Part shown: positions 51,150-60,637 of the stretch, piece by piece
Layout of the letters: the number at the start of each line of letters is the position of its first letter
How positions within the stretch are numbered: position 1 is the stretch's first letter
Source of the DNA: Microlunatus capsulatus
GTDB lineage: Bacteria; Actinomycetota; Actinomycetes; Propionibacteriales; Propionibacteriaceae
DNA length: 64,000 nt
Direction: 5' to 3'
NCBI RefSeq assembly: GCF_017876495.1
Contig: NZ_JAGIOB010000001.1
Span: 3,224,001 to 3,288,000 of the forward strand
The notes under the pieces: generated by a model
Database searches by the model: none
What the model was told of the DNA's origin: nothing
The model's input: the letters and a program-made list of their open reading frames with translations, nothing else
Made by a program: the position numbers and the translations under genes

Positions 51150-52781
51150 TCAGATCCAGCTGCGGAACCACATCCGGGACAGCCAGGCGGGGTAGGGCAG
51201 CAGCGTGTCGGTGAGGATCGGGTAGAGGTAGGCGAAGTTCGCCGCGACCAGGGCGACGAAGGCGCCGACGACGATCGCGCCCACCATCCGCCGGTCGCCG
51301 GCGTCCCGCGGGCCGAGGACCCGGCCCAGGCACAGGGCGACCGCCATCACCGAGAAGGGGATGATCGCGATCGCGTAGAAGTAGAACAGCGGACGCGTGT
51401 CGTGGCTGAACCACGGCAGCCAGGCGGCGAGGACGCCGACGACGGGGATGCCGAAGCGCCAGTCGCGACCGCCGACCCACAGCAGCACCGCGGCGCCGAG
51501 GGCGAAGACCGCCGCCCACCACAGCACCGGCGTCCCCATCCCGCTGATCACCCGGATGCAGTTGTCGGGGCCGAGGCAGCCGTCGGTGCCCGGCGTGATG
51601 CCGTTGACGGCGTCGATCCCGATCGGGCGGGCGACCACCAGCCAGCCGGCCGGGTCGGCGCGGTAGGCGTGGGTGGCGGAGTTGATGAAGCTGCCGGTGT
51701 GGAAGGCGTAGATGTCGCGCTGGTACTGCAGCAGCGAGGCCAGGCCGTCGCCGAGCAGCCGCGTCGAGAGCGCGTCGGGGTGCTGGGCGCCCCACTGCCG
51801 GTCGTAGCCGCCGCTGGTCGCGAGCCAGCCGGCCCAGGTCCCGACGTAGACGAGGGCGCTCAGCACCACGAGGGAGACGAAGGCGGGCACCCCGTCGCGC
51901 AGCACGGCCGTCGGGGCGCGCCAGCCGGCCCCGGCCAGCCGCCGGGCGCCGACGTCCCAGGCCAGCGAGAGCAGCGCGAAGGCCGCGAGCAGGTAGATCG
52001 CGTTCCACTTCGAGCCGAGGGCCAGGCCGAAGCAGACCCCGGCGGCGATCCGCCAGGGGCGCACCAGCAGGAGCGGCCCGTAGCGGCCGCCGAGGTCGGG
52101 CAGCCCGCGGTCCTCGAGGTGGTCGGCGAGCCGGGCCCGCATCCAGTCCCGGTCGGCGGCCAGGCAGGCCACCGCGGCGACGACGAAGAAGGCCAGGAAG
52201 ATGTCCAGCAGGGCGGTCCGCGCCATGACGAAGGCGAGGCCGTCGAAGGTCAGCAGCAGGCCGGCGATCCCGCCCACCAGCGTCGAGCGCGAGACGCGGC
52301 GGACCAGCCGGATGGTCACCACGACCAGCAGCGTCCCGAAGACCAGCGAGGCGAATCGCCAGCCGAAGGCGTTCATGCCGAACAGCTGCTCCCCGCCCGC
52401 GATCAGCCACTTGCCGACCGGCGGGTGCACGATGAACGACGGCGACTCGAGCATGACGTCGGGCGTGCCGCCGGTGACCGAGGCGTCGGCGCCGGACGGC
52501 CAGCTGCGCTCGTAGCCGTGCCGGAGCAGCGAGTAGGCGTCCTTGGCGTAGTACGTCTCGTCGAAGACGAGCTTGTTCGGGTAGCCCAGCCCCACCACCC
52601 GCAGGCCGAACGCGATGCCGGCGATCACCAGGGTGACGAGCCAGCCCGTCAGCCGGTCGGCCGGCAGCGGGTCGCGCAGCCGCTCCCGCGTCGTCGGGGG
52701 TCGCGGGACGGGGGGCGGGGTGCTGCGAGGGGAGTCGAGGACGGGCGTCATGTGCTCGACCGCGGCTACCTGCTCGGTCAC
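51150..52781 (-). CDS. pmt: Protein O-mannosyltransferase (PMT/GT39 family)
   Basis: 543-aa polytopic membrane enzyme transferring mannose from polyprenyl-phosphate-mannose to Ser/Thr of secreted proteins during Sec export. The essential acidic pair D74-E75 is in [13 protein letters not shown] in the first extracytoplasmic loop, with [13 protein letters not shown] following and about 10-11 membrane helices. GTG 52781 is 6 nt after TAGGAT (52788-52793), a leaderless promoter. The divergent pairing with rsmI matches Mycobacterium (Rv1002c/Rv1003). RpfB and the lipoproteins nearby are plausible substrates. Confidence 0.94.
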   Translation of the reverse strand: MTEQVAAVEHMTPVLDSPRSTPPPVPRPPTTRERLRDPLPADRLTGWLVTLVIAGIAFGLRVVGLGYPNKLVFDETYYAKDAYSLLRHGYERSWPSGADASVTGGTPDVMLESPSFIVHPPVGKWLIAGGEQLFGMNAFGWRFASLVFGTLLVVVTIRLVRRVSRSTLVGGIAGLLLTFDGLAFVMARTALLDIFLAFFVVAAVACLAADRDWMRARLADHLEDRGLPDLGGRYGPLLLVRPWRIAAGVCFGLALGSKWNAIYLLAAFALLSLAWDVGARRLAGAGWRAPTAVLRDGVPAFVSLVVLSALVYVGTWAGWLATSGGYDRQWGAQHPDALSTRLLGDGLASLLQYQRDIYAFHTGSFINSATHAYRADPAGWLVVARPIGIDAVNGITPGTDGCLGPDNCIRVISGMGTPVLWWAAVFALGAAVLLWVGGRDWRFGIPVVGVLAAWLPWFSHDTRPLFYFYAIAIIPFSVMAVALCLGRVLGPRDAGDRRMVGAIVVGAFVALVAANFAYLYPILTDTLLPYPAWLSRMWFRSWI

Positions 52782-52819
52782 CGGGCCATCCTAGGTGTGA
52801 CGTCTGGGACGCTGGGGGG

Positions 52820-53680
52820 ATGAGCGCAGCGGGTGGGGTCGCGTCCGGGGTGGTCGTGCTGGCCGGGACGCCGATCGGCGACGTGTCCGACGCCTCGCCC
52901 CGGCTGCGCCGCGAGCTGGTCGGCGCCGACGTCATCGCCGCCGAGGACACCCGCCGGCTGCGCGGGCTGCTGCAGCGCCTGGAGCTGACGACGCAGGCCC
53001 GGGTCGTCTCCTACTTCGAGGGCAACGAGGTGCAGCGCACCCCCGAGCTGCTGGCCGCGCTGGCCGAGGGCGCCCGGGTGCTGCTGGTCACCGACGCCGG
53101 GATGCCGTCGGTCTCCGACCCGGGCTACCGGCTGGTCGCGGCCGCCGTCGAGGCCGGGTTCGGCGTCACCGCGGTGCCCGGGCCCTCCGCGGTGCTCACC
53201 GCGCTGGCCGTCTCCGGGCTGCCCGTCGACCGCTTCTGCTTCGAGGGCTTCCTGCCGCGCAAGCCGGGCGAGCGGGGCCGCCGGCTGGCCGAGCTGGCGG
53301 CCGAGCCGCGGACGCTGGTCTTCTTCGAGGCCCCGCACCGGACGGCCGAGGCCCTCGCCGCGCTGGCGGAGGCCTTCGGCGGCGACCGGCCGGGAGCGGT
53401 CTGCCGCGAGCTGACCAAGACCTACGAGGAGGTCGTCCGCGGCCCGCTGGACGAGCTCGTCGCGTGGGCCCAGCACGAGGTGCGCGGCGAGGTGACGCTG
53501 GTGGTCGCGGGCGCGCCCGTCGTCGTCGCCGACCTCGGCTCCGCGGCCGCCGAGGTGCTCGCGCTCGTCGCGGGCGGCACCCGGCTGAAGCCCGCGGTGG
53601 CCGCGATCGCCGCCGAGACGGGGCTGGCCAAGAACGCGTTGTACGAGGTCGCCCTGAAACGGCAGACGCAGTCGGGCTGA
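52820..53680 (+). CDS. rsmI: 16S rRNA (cytidine1402-2'-O)-methyltransferase
   Basis: 286-aa tetrapyrrole-methylase-fold enzyme that 2'-O-methylates C1402 in the ribosomal P site using SAM. Motifs: [15 protein letters not shown] (14-28), [39 protein letters not shown] and [17 protein letters not shown]. The last residues (RQTQSG) are encoded by the left arm of a family-2 palindrome, so the C-terminus is repeat-derived. GACGCT 6 nt before ATG 52820 is a weak leaderless box. Confidence 0.95.
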   Translation: MSAAGGVASGVVVLAGTPIGDVSDASPRLRRELVGADVIAAEDTRRLRGLLQRLELTTQARVVSYFEGNEVQRTPELLAALAEGARVLLVTDAGMPSVSDPGYRLVAAAVEAGFGVTAVPGPSAVLTALAVSGLPVDRFCFEGFLPRKPGERGRRLAELAAEPRTLVFFEAPHRTAEALAALAEAFGGDRPGAVCRELTKTYEEVVRGPLDELVAWAQHEVRGEVTLVVAGAPVVVADLGSAAAEVLALVAGGTRLKPAVAAIAAETGLAKNALYEVALKRQTQSG

Positions 53681-53728
53681 CGGGCCCGGTCGGGGCCGGT
53701 GGGAGCGACTGCGTCTGCAGATCCAGGG
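53649..53728. repeat. Palindromic element, family 2 (copy B), overlapping the rsmI 3' end
   Basis: Left arm from TCGCCCTGAAACGGCAG to CAGTCG (53649-53674) and right arm CGACTGCGTCTGCAGATCC to CAGGG (53706-53728). It differs from copy A at a few arm positions only. The rsmI stop codon is inside it. Confidence 0.75.
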
Positions 53729-53746
53729 ACCTGGGAGGCTGACCCC

Positions 53747-54571
53747 GTGGACCTGCCCGCCCCGCCCGACCCGCTGCCGCACCCCGTCGTCGACACCCAC
53801 TGCCACCTGGACGCGACCCAGGAGCTCTCCGGCCTCGAGCCCGCCGACGCGCTGGCCCGGGCCGCCGCCGTCGGCGTCCCCCGGGTGGTCCAGGTGGGCT
53901 GCGACGTCCCCAGCTCGGCCTGGGCCGTCGAGGCCGCCGGCCGGCTGCCGGGGGTCGTGGCCGCCGTGGCCCTGCACCCCAACGACGCCGCGCGGCTGGG
54001 CGACGGGCTGGCGGACGGCCTGGAGGCCATCGCCGCGCTGGCGGGGCGGCCCGGCGTCCGGGCGGTGGGGGAGACCGGGCTCGACTTCTTCCGGACCCCC
54101 GACGCCGCCGGCCAGGCGCGGCAGCGGGAGGCCTTCGCCGCGCACATCGCGCTGGCGCACGCGCACGACCTGACGCTGGTCATCCACGACCGCGACGCGC
54201 ACGCGGCGGTCCTCGACGTCCTCGACGCCGAGGGGGTGCCCGACCGGGTGGTCATGCACTGCTTCTCCGGCGACGCCGCCTTCGCCCGCGCCTGCCTCGA
54301 CCGCGGCGCCCACCTCTCCTTCGCCGGACCGGTCACCTTCAAGCCCAACCACCACCTGCGCGAGGCCCTGGCCCTCACCCCGGCCGACCGGCTGCTGACC
54401 GAGACCGACGCCCCGTACCTGACGCCGGTCCCGCTGCGCGGCCGGCCCAACGCCTCCTACCTCGTGCCGCACACGGTCCGCTTCCTCGCCGACCAGCTCG
54501 CCACTGACCTGGCCGGGCTCTGCGCCCGGCTGGACGCCAACGCCGAGGCGGCCTTCGGCGGGGCCTGGTAG
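53747..54571 (+). CDS. tatD: TatD-family metal-dependent DNase
   Basis: 274-aa TIM-barrel hydrolase. Metal ligands lie in VVDTHCHLD (about 14-22), VGETGLDFF, HDRDAH, MHCFSG and TETDAPYL. TatD proteins are 3'-5' exonucleases or D-aminoacyl-tRNA-type hydrolases. GTG 53747 is chosen over an upstream start in the repeat; GGGAGG is 8 nt upstream, and GAGGCT would also fit a leaderless start. The order rsmI-tatD-rpfB-rsmA-ispE is conserved in actinobacteria. Confidence 0.93.
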   Translation: MDLPAPPDPLPHPVVDTHCHLDATQELSGLEPADALARAAAVGVPRVVQVGCDVPSSAWAVEAAGRLPGVVAAVALHPNDAARLGDGLADGLEAIAALAGRPGVRAVGETGLDFFRTPDAAGQARQREAFAAHIALAHAHDLTLVIHDRDAHAAVLDVLDAEGVPDRVVMHCFSGDAAFARACLDRGAHLSFAGPVTFKPNHHLREALALTPADRLLTETDAPYLTPVPLRGRPNASYLVPHTVRFLADQLATDLAGLCARLDANAEAAFGGAW

Positions 54572-54573
54572 CG

Positions 54574-55224
54574 GTGGAGCTCGCGGAGGCGCTGCGCCGG
54601 CGGCGGATGGTCCGCCGCTACGACCCCGACCGGCCGGTGGAGCCGGCCGCGCTCGAGGCCGTGCTGGCCGCGGCGCTGCGGACGCCCTCGGCCGGCTTCA
54701 CCCAGGGCGTCTCGCTGCTCGTGCTGGCCACCGCCGAGGACCGCGACGCCTTCTGGGCCGCGTCCACCCCGGCCGACGCCGACCCCGACCGGCCCAGCCG
54801 CTGGCTCGCCGGGATGCGGACCGCGCCCGTGCTCGTCCTGCTGTGGACCAGCCGGGAGGCCTACCTCGACCGCTACGCCCAGCCCGACAAGGGCTGGTCC
54901 GACCGGGATCCGGGACGCTGGTCGGCGCCCTACTGGTTCGTCGACGCCGGGATGGTCGCCCTGGCCGGGCTGCTGGCGGCGGTCGACGCCGGGCTGGGCG
55001 CCTGCTTCTTCGGCGTGCCGGCCGAGCGGACGGCCGCCGTCCGGGCGGCGTTCGGGGTGCCCGAGGACCAGCTGGGCGTCGGCGTGCTGAGCCTGGGGCA
55101 CCCGGCCCCGGACGCCCGCCCCGGCGGCTCGGCGGCCCGCCGGCCGCGTCGGCCTGCGGCGGAGCTGGTGCACCGGGGGCGCTGGTCCACGGGTCCGCTC
55201 CCCCCGGAGCGACCCGGCCCGTAG
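54574..55224 (+). CDS. Nitroreductase-family protein
   Basis: 216-aa FMN-binding fold. RRRRMVRRYDPDRPVEPAALE at about 8-28 contains the flavin-phosphate arginines; SAGFTQG, LGACFFGVPAER (about 145-156) and LGVGVLSLGHPAPD follow the family. The C-terminal 40 residues are Arg/Pro-rich and probably disordered. It starts 2 nt after tatD and interrupts the usual tatD-rpfB neighbourhood. Electron acceptor unknown. Confidence 0.88.
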   Translation: MELAEALRRRRMVRRYDPDRPVEPAALEAVLAAALRTPSAGFTQGVSLLVLATAEDRDAFWAASTPADADPDRPSRWLAGMRTAPVLVLLWTSREAYLDRYAQPDKGWSDRDPGRWSAPYWFVDAGMVALAGLLAAVDAGLGACFFGVPAERTAAVRAAFGVPEDQLGVGVLSLGHPAPDARPGGSAARRPRRPAAELVHRGRWSTGPLPPERPGP

Positions 55225-55274
55225 CAGCCCGCCCCGGCCCGGGCGCGGATTTCGCGTCGTGTCGAGGTGCCCGT

Positions 55275-55280
55275 TACTAT
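55275..55280 (+). promoter_or_regulatory. -10 box upstream of rpfB
   Basis: TACTAT, one of the more AT-rich spots in the region, about 85 bp before the rpfB start, giving a conventional leader with AGGAG 4 nt before GTG 55367. Confidence 0.5.
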
Positions 55281-55366
55281 TCCGTGACCGTTTCTCGGGG
55301 ACCGGCTTCTGCGCTGCGCCCTGATGTCACCGAGGTCCGCGCCCGCGGACCACCTCCAGGAGTGCT

Positions 55367-56542
55367 GTGCGCAAGATCATCCCCGTCGTCGCCGCTGGCG
55401 CCGCTCTGGCCGTGGCCGGGACGTCCGTCGGCTGGGCCGCCCTGAACAAGGACGTCACCCTGTCGGTCGACGGCTCGCCGACGACCGTGACCACCACCGC
55501 CGGGACCGTGGGCGAGCTCCTGCAGGACCAGGGCATCGCCGTCACCAGCCGCGACATCGTCGCCCCCGACGCGTCGGCCAAGGTGACCGACGGCACCCGG
55601 GTGGCCGTCCAGTTCGCCCGCCAGGTGACCTTCACCGTCGACGGTGAGAAGAAGACCGTCTGGACCACCGCCACCAGCCTCGACCAGGCCCTGGGCGCGC
55701 TCGGCGTCAACACCACCGGCGCCGACCTGTCGACGAGCCGCAGCGCGAGCATCGGCCGCGAGGGCCTGGCCGTCGACGTCGACACCCTGAAGACCGTCAC
55801 GGTCGACGCCGCCGGGAAGAAGCGCCAGGTCAAGACGACGGGCACCACCGTCGCCGACGTCCTGGCCGCGGCCGGGATCAAGGCCGACCGCGACGACAAG
55901 CTCAGCGCCGACGCCGACGAGGCCGTCGAGGACGGGGACACCCTGACCTGGACCCAGGTCGACGTGAGCAAGGAGACCAAGAAGCAGGACGTCGCCTTCG
56001 GCACCGTCCGCCGGGAGTCCGGCTCGCTGCTGCGCGGCACCACGAAGGTGGACACCGCCGGCGAGCAGGGCACCCGCACCCTCACCTACCGCGTCGTCCG
56101 CGAGAACGGCGAGGTGACCGGGCGCACCAAGATCTCCAGCAAGGTCACCGACGCCCCGCGCGACCGCGTCCTGCTGGTCGGCACCAAGGCGCCGCCGGCC
56201 CCGAAGCCCTCCACCGGATCGTCCTCGTCCTCGTCCTCCGACGACGCCGACGACTCGTCCAGCTCCTCGAGCTCGTCCGGCTCGTCGGCCCCCAGCGTCG
56301 CCTCGGGCGGCGTTTGGGACCGCCTCGCGCAGTGCGAGTCCGGCGGCAACTGGGCCATCAACACCGGCAACGGCTTCTACGGCGGCCTGCAGTTCACGCT
56401 GAGCACCTGGCGCGCGAACGGCGGCTCCGGCATGCCGAACAACGCCAGCCGCGAGCAGCAGATCGCCGTGGCCAAGAAGGTCCAGGCCTCGCAGGGCTGG
56501 GGCGCCTGGCCCGCCTGCACGTCGAAGCTGGGCATCCGCTGA
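55367..56542 (+). CDS. rpfB: Resuscitation-promoting factor RpfB
   Basis: 391-aa secreted cell-wall muralytic enzyme. The N-terminal signal/anchor (about 5-26) is followed by three DUF348 repeats ([20 protein letters not shown] and two more, to about 200), a G5 domain (about 205-280), a Ser-rich linker ([20 protein letters not shown], about 285-312) and the C-terminal transglycosylase domain with catalytic E324 in AQCESGGNW. It cleaves peptidoglycan to wake dormant cells. The Ser-rich linker is a natural target for the O-mannosyltransferase encoded nearby (inference). Confidence 0.95.
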   Translation: MRKIIPVVAAGAALAVAGTSVGWAALNKDVTLSVDGSPTTVTTTAGTVGELLQDQGIAVTSRDIVAPDASAKVTDGTRVAVQFARQVTFTVDGEKKTVWTTATSLDQALGALGVNTTGADLSTSRSASIGREGLAVDVDTLKTVTVDAAGKKRQVKTTGTTVADVLAAAGIKADRDDKLSADADEAVEDGDTLTWTQVDVSKETKKQDVAFGTVRRESGSLLRGTTKVDTAGEQGTRTLTYRVVRENGEVTGRTKISSKVTDAPRDRVLLVGTKAPPAPKPSTGSSSSSSSDDADDSSSSSSSSGSSAPSVASGGVWDRLAQCESGGNWAINTGNGFYGGLQFTLSTWRANGGSGMPNNASREQQIAVAKKVQASQGWGAWPACTSKLGIR

Positions 56543-57405
56543 GCCTCCTCGACCCGACGGCGGTCCGCCGGATCGCCTCCGGTCTGGACCTGCGGCCCAC
56601 CAAGCAGAAGGGCCAGAACTTCGTCACCGACGCCAACACCGTGCGGCGCATCGTCGCCGCCTCCGGGGTGGGTGCCGCGGACGTCGTGCTGGAGATCGGG
56701 CCGGGCCTGGGGTCGCTGACCCTGGGCCTGCTCGAGGCCGCCGAGGCCGTCGTCGCCGTCGAGATCGACGAGCTGCTGGCCGGCGCCCTGCCGGGCACGG
56801 TGGCCGAGCGGATGCCCGGGCGGGCCGACGCGCTGACCGTGGTCACCGCCGACGCGCTCCGGGTCACCACGCTGCCGCAGGACCCGACCGTCGTCGTGGC
56901 GAACCTGCCCTACAACGTCTCGGTGCCGGTGCTGCTGCACCTGCTCGCCACCTTCCCGAGCTGGCGGCGCGGCCTGGTCATGGTGCAGCTCGAGGTCGCG
57001 GACCGGCTGGTGGCCGGTCCGGGCTCCAAGATCTACGGCGTGCCCTCGGTCAAGATGGCCTGGTACGCCGCCGCCACCCGGGTGGGGACGGTGCCGCCCA
57101 GCGTCTTCTGGCCGGTGCCCAACGTCGAGTCCGGCCTGGTGCAGATCGTCCGCCGGGAGGCGCCGGTCACTACGGCCACCCGCGAGCAGGTCTTCGCCGT
57201 CGTCGACGCCGCCTTCGCCCAGCGCCGCAAGATGCTCCGCTCCGCGCTCTCCGGCCTCGTCGGCAGCTCGGCCGCGGCCAGCGAGGTGCTGGTCGCCGCC
57301 GACGTCGACCCGCAGGCCCGCGGCGAGATGCTCGAGGTGGCCGACTTCGCCCGGATCGCCGAGCAGCTCGACCGCGCCGGGCTCGCCGGGGACGTCCAGG
57401 CCTGA
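56539..57405 (+). CDS. rsmA: 16S rRNA adenine(1518/1519)-dimethyltransferase, probable CTG start
   Basis: 288-aa KsgA enzyme dimethylating two adenines in helix 45. QKGQNFV (23-29), SAM motif [11 protein letters not shown] (51-61), acidic VEIDELL, and the catalytic NLPYNV (122-127) are all in place. No ATG, GTG or TTG lies in frame near the conserved N-terminus; the only fitting start is CTG 56539, overlapping the rpfB stop as CTGA, the same geometry as the ATGA/GTGA couplings elsewhere. The next GTG (56641) would delete QNFV. It is therefore a candidate rare start codon, coupled to rpfB. Confidence 0.9.
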   Translation: MSLLDPTAVRRIASGLDLRPTKQKGQNFVTDANTVRRIVAASGVGAADVVLEIGPGLGSLTLGLLEAAEAVVAVEIDELLAGALPGTVAERMPGRADALTVVTADALRVTTLPQDPTVVVANLPYNVSVPVLLHLLATFPSWRRGLVMVQLEVADRLVAGPGSKIYGVPSVKMAWYAAATRVGTVPPSVFWPVPNVESGLVQIVRREAPVTTATREQVFAVVDAAFAQRRKMLRSALSGLVGSSAAASEVLVAADVDPQARGEMLEVADFARIAEQLDRAGLAGDVQA

Positions 57406-57448
57406 GCCCAGGGGCGGGTGGCCCGGCGGCACGCCGTAGCCTCGCTCC

Positions 57449-58378
57449 GTGGCCTCACCTCTCCCGCCGACCCCTGTCGGAGTACGGGTCCGTGTGCCCG
57501 CCAAGATCAACCTCGCGCTCAAGGTCGGCGGCCGGCGCCCCGACGGGTACCACCCGCTGGCCACCGTCTACCACGCCGTCTCCCTCTACGACGAGGTCGA
57601 GGCGGTCTGGGCCGAGCCCGACGAGTTCGACGTCCAGGTCACCGGCGAGGGGGCCGACCAGGTCCCGCTCGACGACTCCAACCTGGCCCTGCGCGCCGCC
57701 CGGCTGCTGGCCCGCACGCACGGGCCCTACGACTCCCTGGGTGCCAGCCTGAGCATCCGCAAGGCCATCCCGGTGGCCGCCGGGCTGGCCGGCGGGTCCT
57801 CCAACGGCGCCGCGGCGCTGCTGGCCTGCTCGGTGCTGTGGGACCTCGACGTCTCCCCGGAGGCGCTGCGCGAGCTGGCGGCCGAGCTGGGCAGCGACGT
57901 GCCCTTCGCGCTCCTCGGCGGCACCGCGCTGGGCAGCGGCCGCGGCGAGGAGGTCGTGCCGGCCCTGGCCCGCGGCACCTACCACTGGGTGCTGGCCTTC
58001 GGCCACCACGGGCTGTCCACGCCCGCCGTCTACGGCCGCTTCGACGAGCTGACGCCCGACGCCGCGGCGCCCGAGGTGCCCGACGACCTGATGGGCGCCC
58101 TCCGCAGCGGCGACCCGGCCCTGCTGGGGGCGGCGCTCAGCAACGACCTGCAGGACGCCGCTCTCGACCTGCAGCCCCGGCTGCGGCAGGTGCTCGAGGC
58201 CGGCCTGGAGTACGGGGCCGTCGGCGCCGTCGTCTCCGGGTCCGGGCCCACCTGCGCCTTCCTCGCCGCCGGCGAGGCCGCGGCCATCGACCTCGCCGTC
58301 GCCCTCAGCGCCGACGGCGTCTGCCGGGAGGTCCGCCGGGTGAGCGGGCCCGTGGTCGGCGCCCGCGTCCTCGCCTAG
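57449..58378 (+). CDS. ispE: 4-diphosphocytidyl-2-C-methyl-D-erythritol kinase
   Basis: 309-aa GHMP kinase of the MEP isoprenoid pathway, phosphorylating CDP-ME. VPAKINLALKVGGRRPDGYH (about 16-35), the ATP loop PVAAGLAGGSSNGAA (108-122) and GSGPTCAF near the C-terminus are the three family motifs. GTG 57449 lies 6 nt after TAGCCT (57437-57442), so a leaderless mRNA separate from rsmA is likely. Confidence 0.95.
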   Translation: MASPLPPTPVGVRVRVPAKINLALKVGGRRPDGYHPLATVYHAVSLYDEVEAVWAEPDEFDVQVTGEGADQVPLDDSNLALRAARLLARTHGPYDSLGASLSIRKAIPVAAGLAGGSSNGAAALLACSVLWDLDVSPEALRELAAELGSDVPFALLGGTALGSGRGEEVVPALARGTYHWVLAFGHHGLSTPAVYGRFDELTPDAAAPEVPDDLMGALRSGDPALLGAALSNDLQDAALDLQPRLRQVLEAGLEYGAVGAVVSGSGPTCAFLAAGEAAAIDLAVALSADGVCREVRRVSGPVVGARVLA

Positions 58379-58450
58379 CCCCCCGGACCGGCCGTCCGGC
58401 AGGCGTCCTCCCGTGGCGCGCGGCGGCCGCGGTCGCCTACCGTTCGGCGC

Positions 58451-59644
58451 ATGAGCGCCCCCGCCGCCCCCGCCCTCGTCCGCCGGCTGGTGGCGCGCGA
58501 CCCCGACGAGCCGCACCGGGTCGCCACCCCGCTCGAGCTGCTCACCGACCTCTGCTTCGTCGTGGCCATCGCCGCCGCGGCGACCCAGCTGCACCACGCC
58601 GTCGTCGAGGACCACGTCGTCGCCGGGGTGACCGGCTTCCTCATGGCCTTCTTCGCCATCTGGTGGGCCTGGCTGAACTTCACCTGGTTCGCCTCGGCCT
58701 ACGACAACGACGACGTCGTCTACCGGCTGCTGACCATCGTGCAGATCCTCGGGGTGCTGGTGCTCGCGGCCGGCATCCCGCTGGTCTTCGAGGGTCACTT
58801 CACCGTCGTCGTGCTCGGCTACGTGGTGATGCGGGTCGCGCTGGTGCTCCAGTGGCTGCGGGCGGCGCAGCAGGACCCGGCCCACCGGACGACGAACCGC
58901 CGCTACGCCCTGGGCATCGTCGTCGTCCAGCTCGGCTGGGTGGCCTTCATCCCGCTGGCGGAGCTGGAGGTCCTGCGCGTGCCGCTGTTCGTGCTGCTCG
59001 CCGCCGCCGACGTCGCGGTGCCGGTCTGGGCCGAGCGGGCCGGGATGACCAGCTGGCACCCCCACCACGTGGCGGAGCGCTACGGGCTGTTCTTCATCAT
59101 CGTGCTGGGCGAGACGGTCCTGGCGGCCACGACGGCGGTGTCGGAGGCCTTCGCCGACCCGGCGGCCCGGCTGGGGGTCCTCGTCGTCGTGGTCAGCAGC
59201 GTGCTCATCGTCTTCAGCTGCTGGTGGCTCTACTTCTCCCGGGAGGCCGGGCCGGTGCTGGCCCGGGCGCGGACCGAGGGGCTCGGGCTGGCCTTCCGCT
59301 GGGGCTTCGGGCACTACGCCGTCTTCGCCTCGGCCGCCGCGGTGGGCGCGGGCCTGGCCGCACGGGTCGACCACTGGACCCACCACGCCGAGGCCCCGGA
59401 GCTGGTGACGGCGGCGTCGGTCACCGTGCCGACCGCCGTGCTGGTCGCCATGATCTGGCTCATCCAGCTGCGCGGGCCCGACGCCTCCGCGCGCACCGCC
59501 GTGCCGTTCGGGCTGGCCGTGCTGCTGGTGCTGGCCGGCACCCTGACGCCGGTGCCCGAGCTCGTCGCCGGCCTGGTCGTCGCCGCGCTGCTGGTGGTGG
59601 AGGTGCGGCTGGCGGCCGCGGCGGGCGGCACCGCGGCGCCGTGA
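58451..59644 (+). CDS. ltrA: LtrA-family membrane protein
   Basis: 397-aa polytopic membrane protein, low-temperature-requirement A family. The characteristic start VATPLELLTDLCFVVAIAAA (about 25-44), the WWAWLNFTWFASAYDNDD segment (about 71-88) and HPHHVAERYGLFFIIVLGE with its His pair (about 203-221) are present; about 11 membrane helices. Function unproven. ATG 58451 is 7 nt after TACCGT (leaderless). Its stop overlaps the next gene's start (GTGA). Confidence 0.9.
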   Translation: MSAPAAPALVRRLVARDPDEPHRVATPLELLTDLCFVVAIAAAATQLHHAVVEDHVVAGVTGFLMAFFAIWWAWLNFTWFASAYDNDDVVYRLLTIVQILGVLVLAAGIPLVFEGHFTVVVLGYVVMRVALVLQWLRAAQQDPAHRTTNRRYALGIVVVQLGWVAFIPLAELEVLRVPLFVLLAAADVAVPVWAERAGMTSWHPHHVAERYGLFFIIVLGETVLAATTAVSEAFADPAARLGVLVVVVSSVLIVFSCWWLYFSREAGPVLARARTEGLGLAFRWGFGHYAVFASAAAVGAGLAARVDHWTHHAEAPELVTAASVTVPTAVLVAMIWLIQLRGPDASARTAVPFGLAVLLVLAGTLTPVPELVAGLVVAALLVVEVRLAAAAGGTAAP

Positions 59645-60618
59645 CGGGCGCGACGGCCGACGCCTCCGCCCGCTGGGCCGTCGTCGCGGTCGCGGCCGGC
59701 CTGCGCCCGGCCGCGGACCCGGTGCTGGCGCCCAGCCACTCCAACGACACCTGGCTGCTCGAGGACGAGCGGTGGGGCGCCGCCGTGCTGCGGGTCTGCT
59801 GGCGCGGCGACGTCGCCCGGCTGCCCCGCGAGGCCGCCGTCGGCGCCGCCCTGCCCGCGGCGGTCGGCTACCCGGCGGTGCTGGGCGCGGGCACCACCGC
59901 CGACGGCGCCCTCAGCTGGACCCTCACCCGTAGGCTGCCGGGCTGCTCCCTGCGCACGGCGTGGCCGGGGCTGGGCCCGGGTGGGCGGCGCGACGCCGTC
60001 GACGCCGTCGTCGACGCGCTGGCCGCGCTGCACGCCTTCCGGCCGCCGCCGTCGCTGCGGCCGGTGCTGCGGCTCGCGCCGCTGCCGGCCGCGCCGTCCG
60101 TCGACGCCGTGGTCGGCCGGTCGATGAGCCCGTGGCCCGACGGCGTCGGGGTGCTCCTGGCCGCGGCGTCCGACCGGGCGCCGGCGGACCTGGTGGCTGC
60201 GGTCCGCCGGCTGCTGGAGCGTGACGCCGCCCTCGGCCCCGCCCTCGACGCCGCGTCGCCGACGCTGGTGCACGGCGACCTGCACCTGGACAACGTGTGG
60301 ACCGACGGCCAGCGGGTCACGGGTCTGCTCGACCTCGAGTGGGTCCGGCCGGCGCCGCCGTGGGTCGAGCTGGCCCGGGTCGCCGACGAGGTGGACCAGG
60401 ACGTGGCCGACGGCGTGGCCGGCCACGCCGAGCTGCTGGCCGGGCTGCGGCGGCGGCTGCCGGGTCTGGAAGCCGTCGACCGGCTGCCGGCGCGGCTCCG
60501 GCTATGGCGCGTGGCCTACCAGCTGCGCGAGCTGGTGCTCTGGCCGGTCACCGCTCCGGCCGAGGCGCCGCCGGACCACCCGGTGCGGCTGCTCGCCGTG
60601 CTGGTCGGCGCCGGCTGA
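59641..60618 (+). CDS. Aminoglycoside phosphotransferase-family kinase
   Basis: 325-aa protein-kinase-like phosphotransferase. The catalytic loop HGDLHLDN is at residues 211-218 (D213, N218) and the metal Asp is D231 in LLDLEW. The N-lobe has SHSNDTW (glycine-poor nucleotide loop). The APH family also phosphorylates sugars and other small molecules, so resistance is not implied. Coupled to ltrA by GTGA overlap. Confidence 0.87.
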   Translation: MTGATADASARWAVVAVAAGLRPAADPVLAPSHSNDTWLLEDERWGAAVLRVCWRGDVARLPREAAVGAALPAAVGYPAVLGAGTTADGALSWTLTRRLPGCSLRTAWPGLGPGGRRDAVDAVVDALAALHAFRPPPSLRPVLRLAPLPAAPSVDAVVGRSMSPWPDGVGVLLAAASDRAPADLVAAVRRLLERDAALGPALDAASPTLVHGDLHLDNVWTDGQRVTGLLDLEWVRPAPPWVELARVADEVDQDVADGVAGHAELLAGLRRRLPGLEAVDRLPARLRLWRVAYQLRELVLWPVTAPAEAPPDHPVRLLAVLVGAG

Positions 60619-60637
60619 GGCGCTACCCCGATCCCGC

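Noticed and set aside
55225-55366. c-di-AMP (ydaO-type) riboswitch before rpfB, as known for some actinobacterial rpf genes
   Set aside because: Only about 85 nt of leader follow the -10, too short for that riboswitch, and its conserved helices are not visible.
59641-60618. Aminoglycoside resistance gene
   Set aside because: The fold supports only a phosphotransferase; no specific resistance subfamily is recognisable, so no resistance claim is made.
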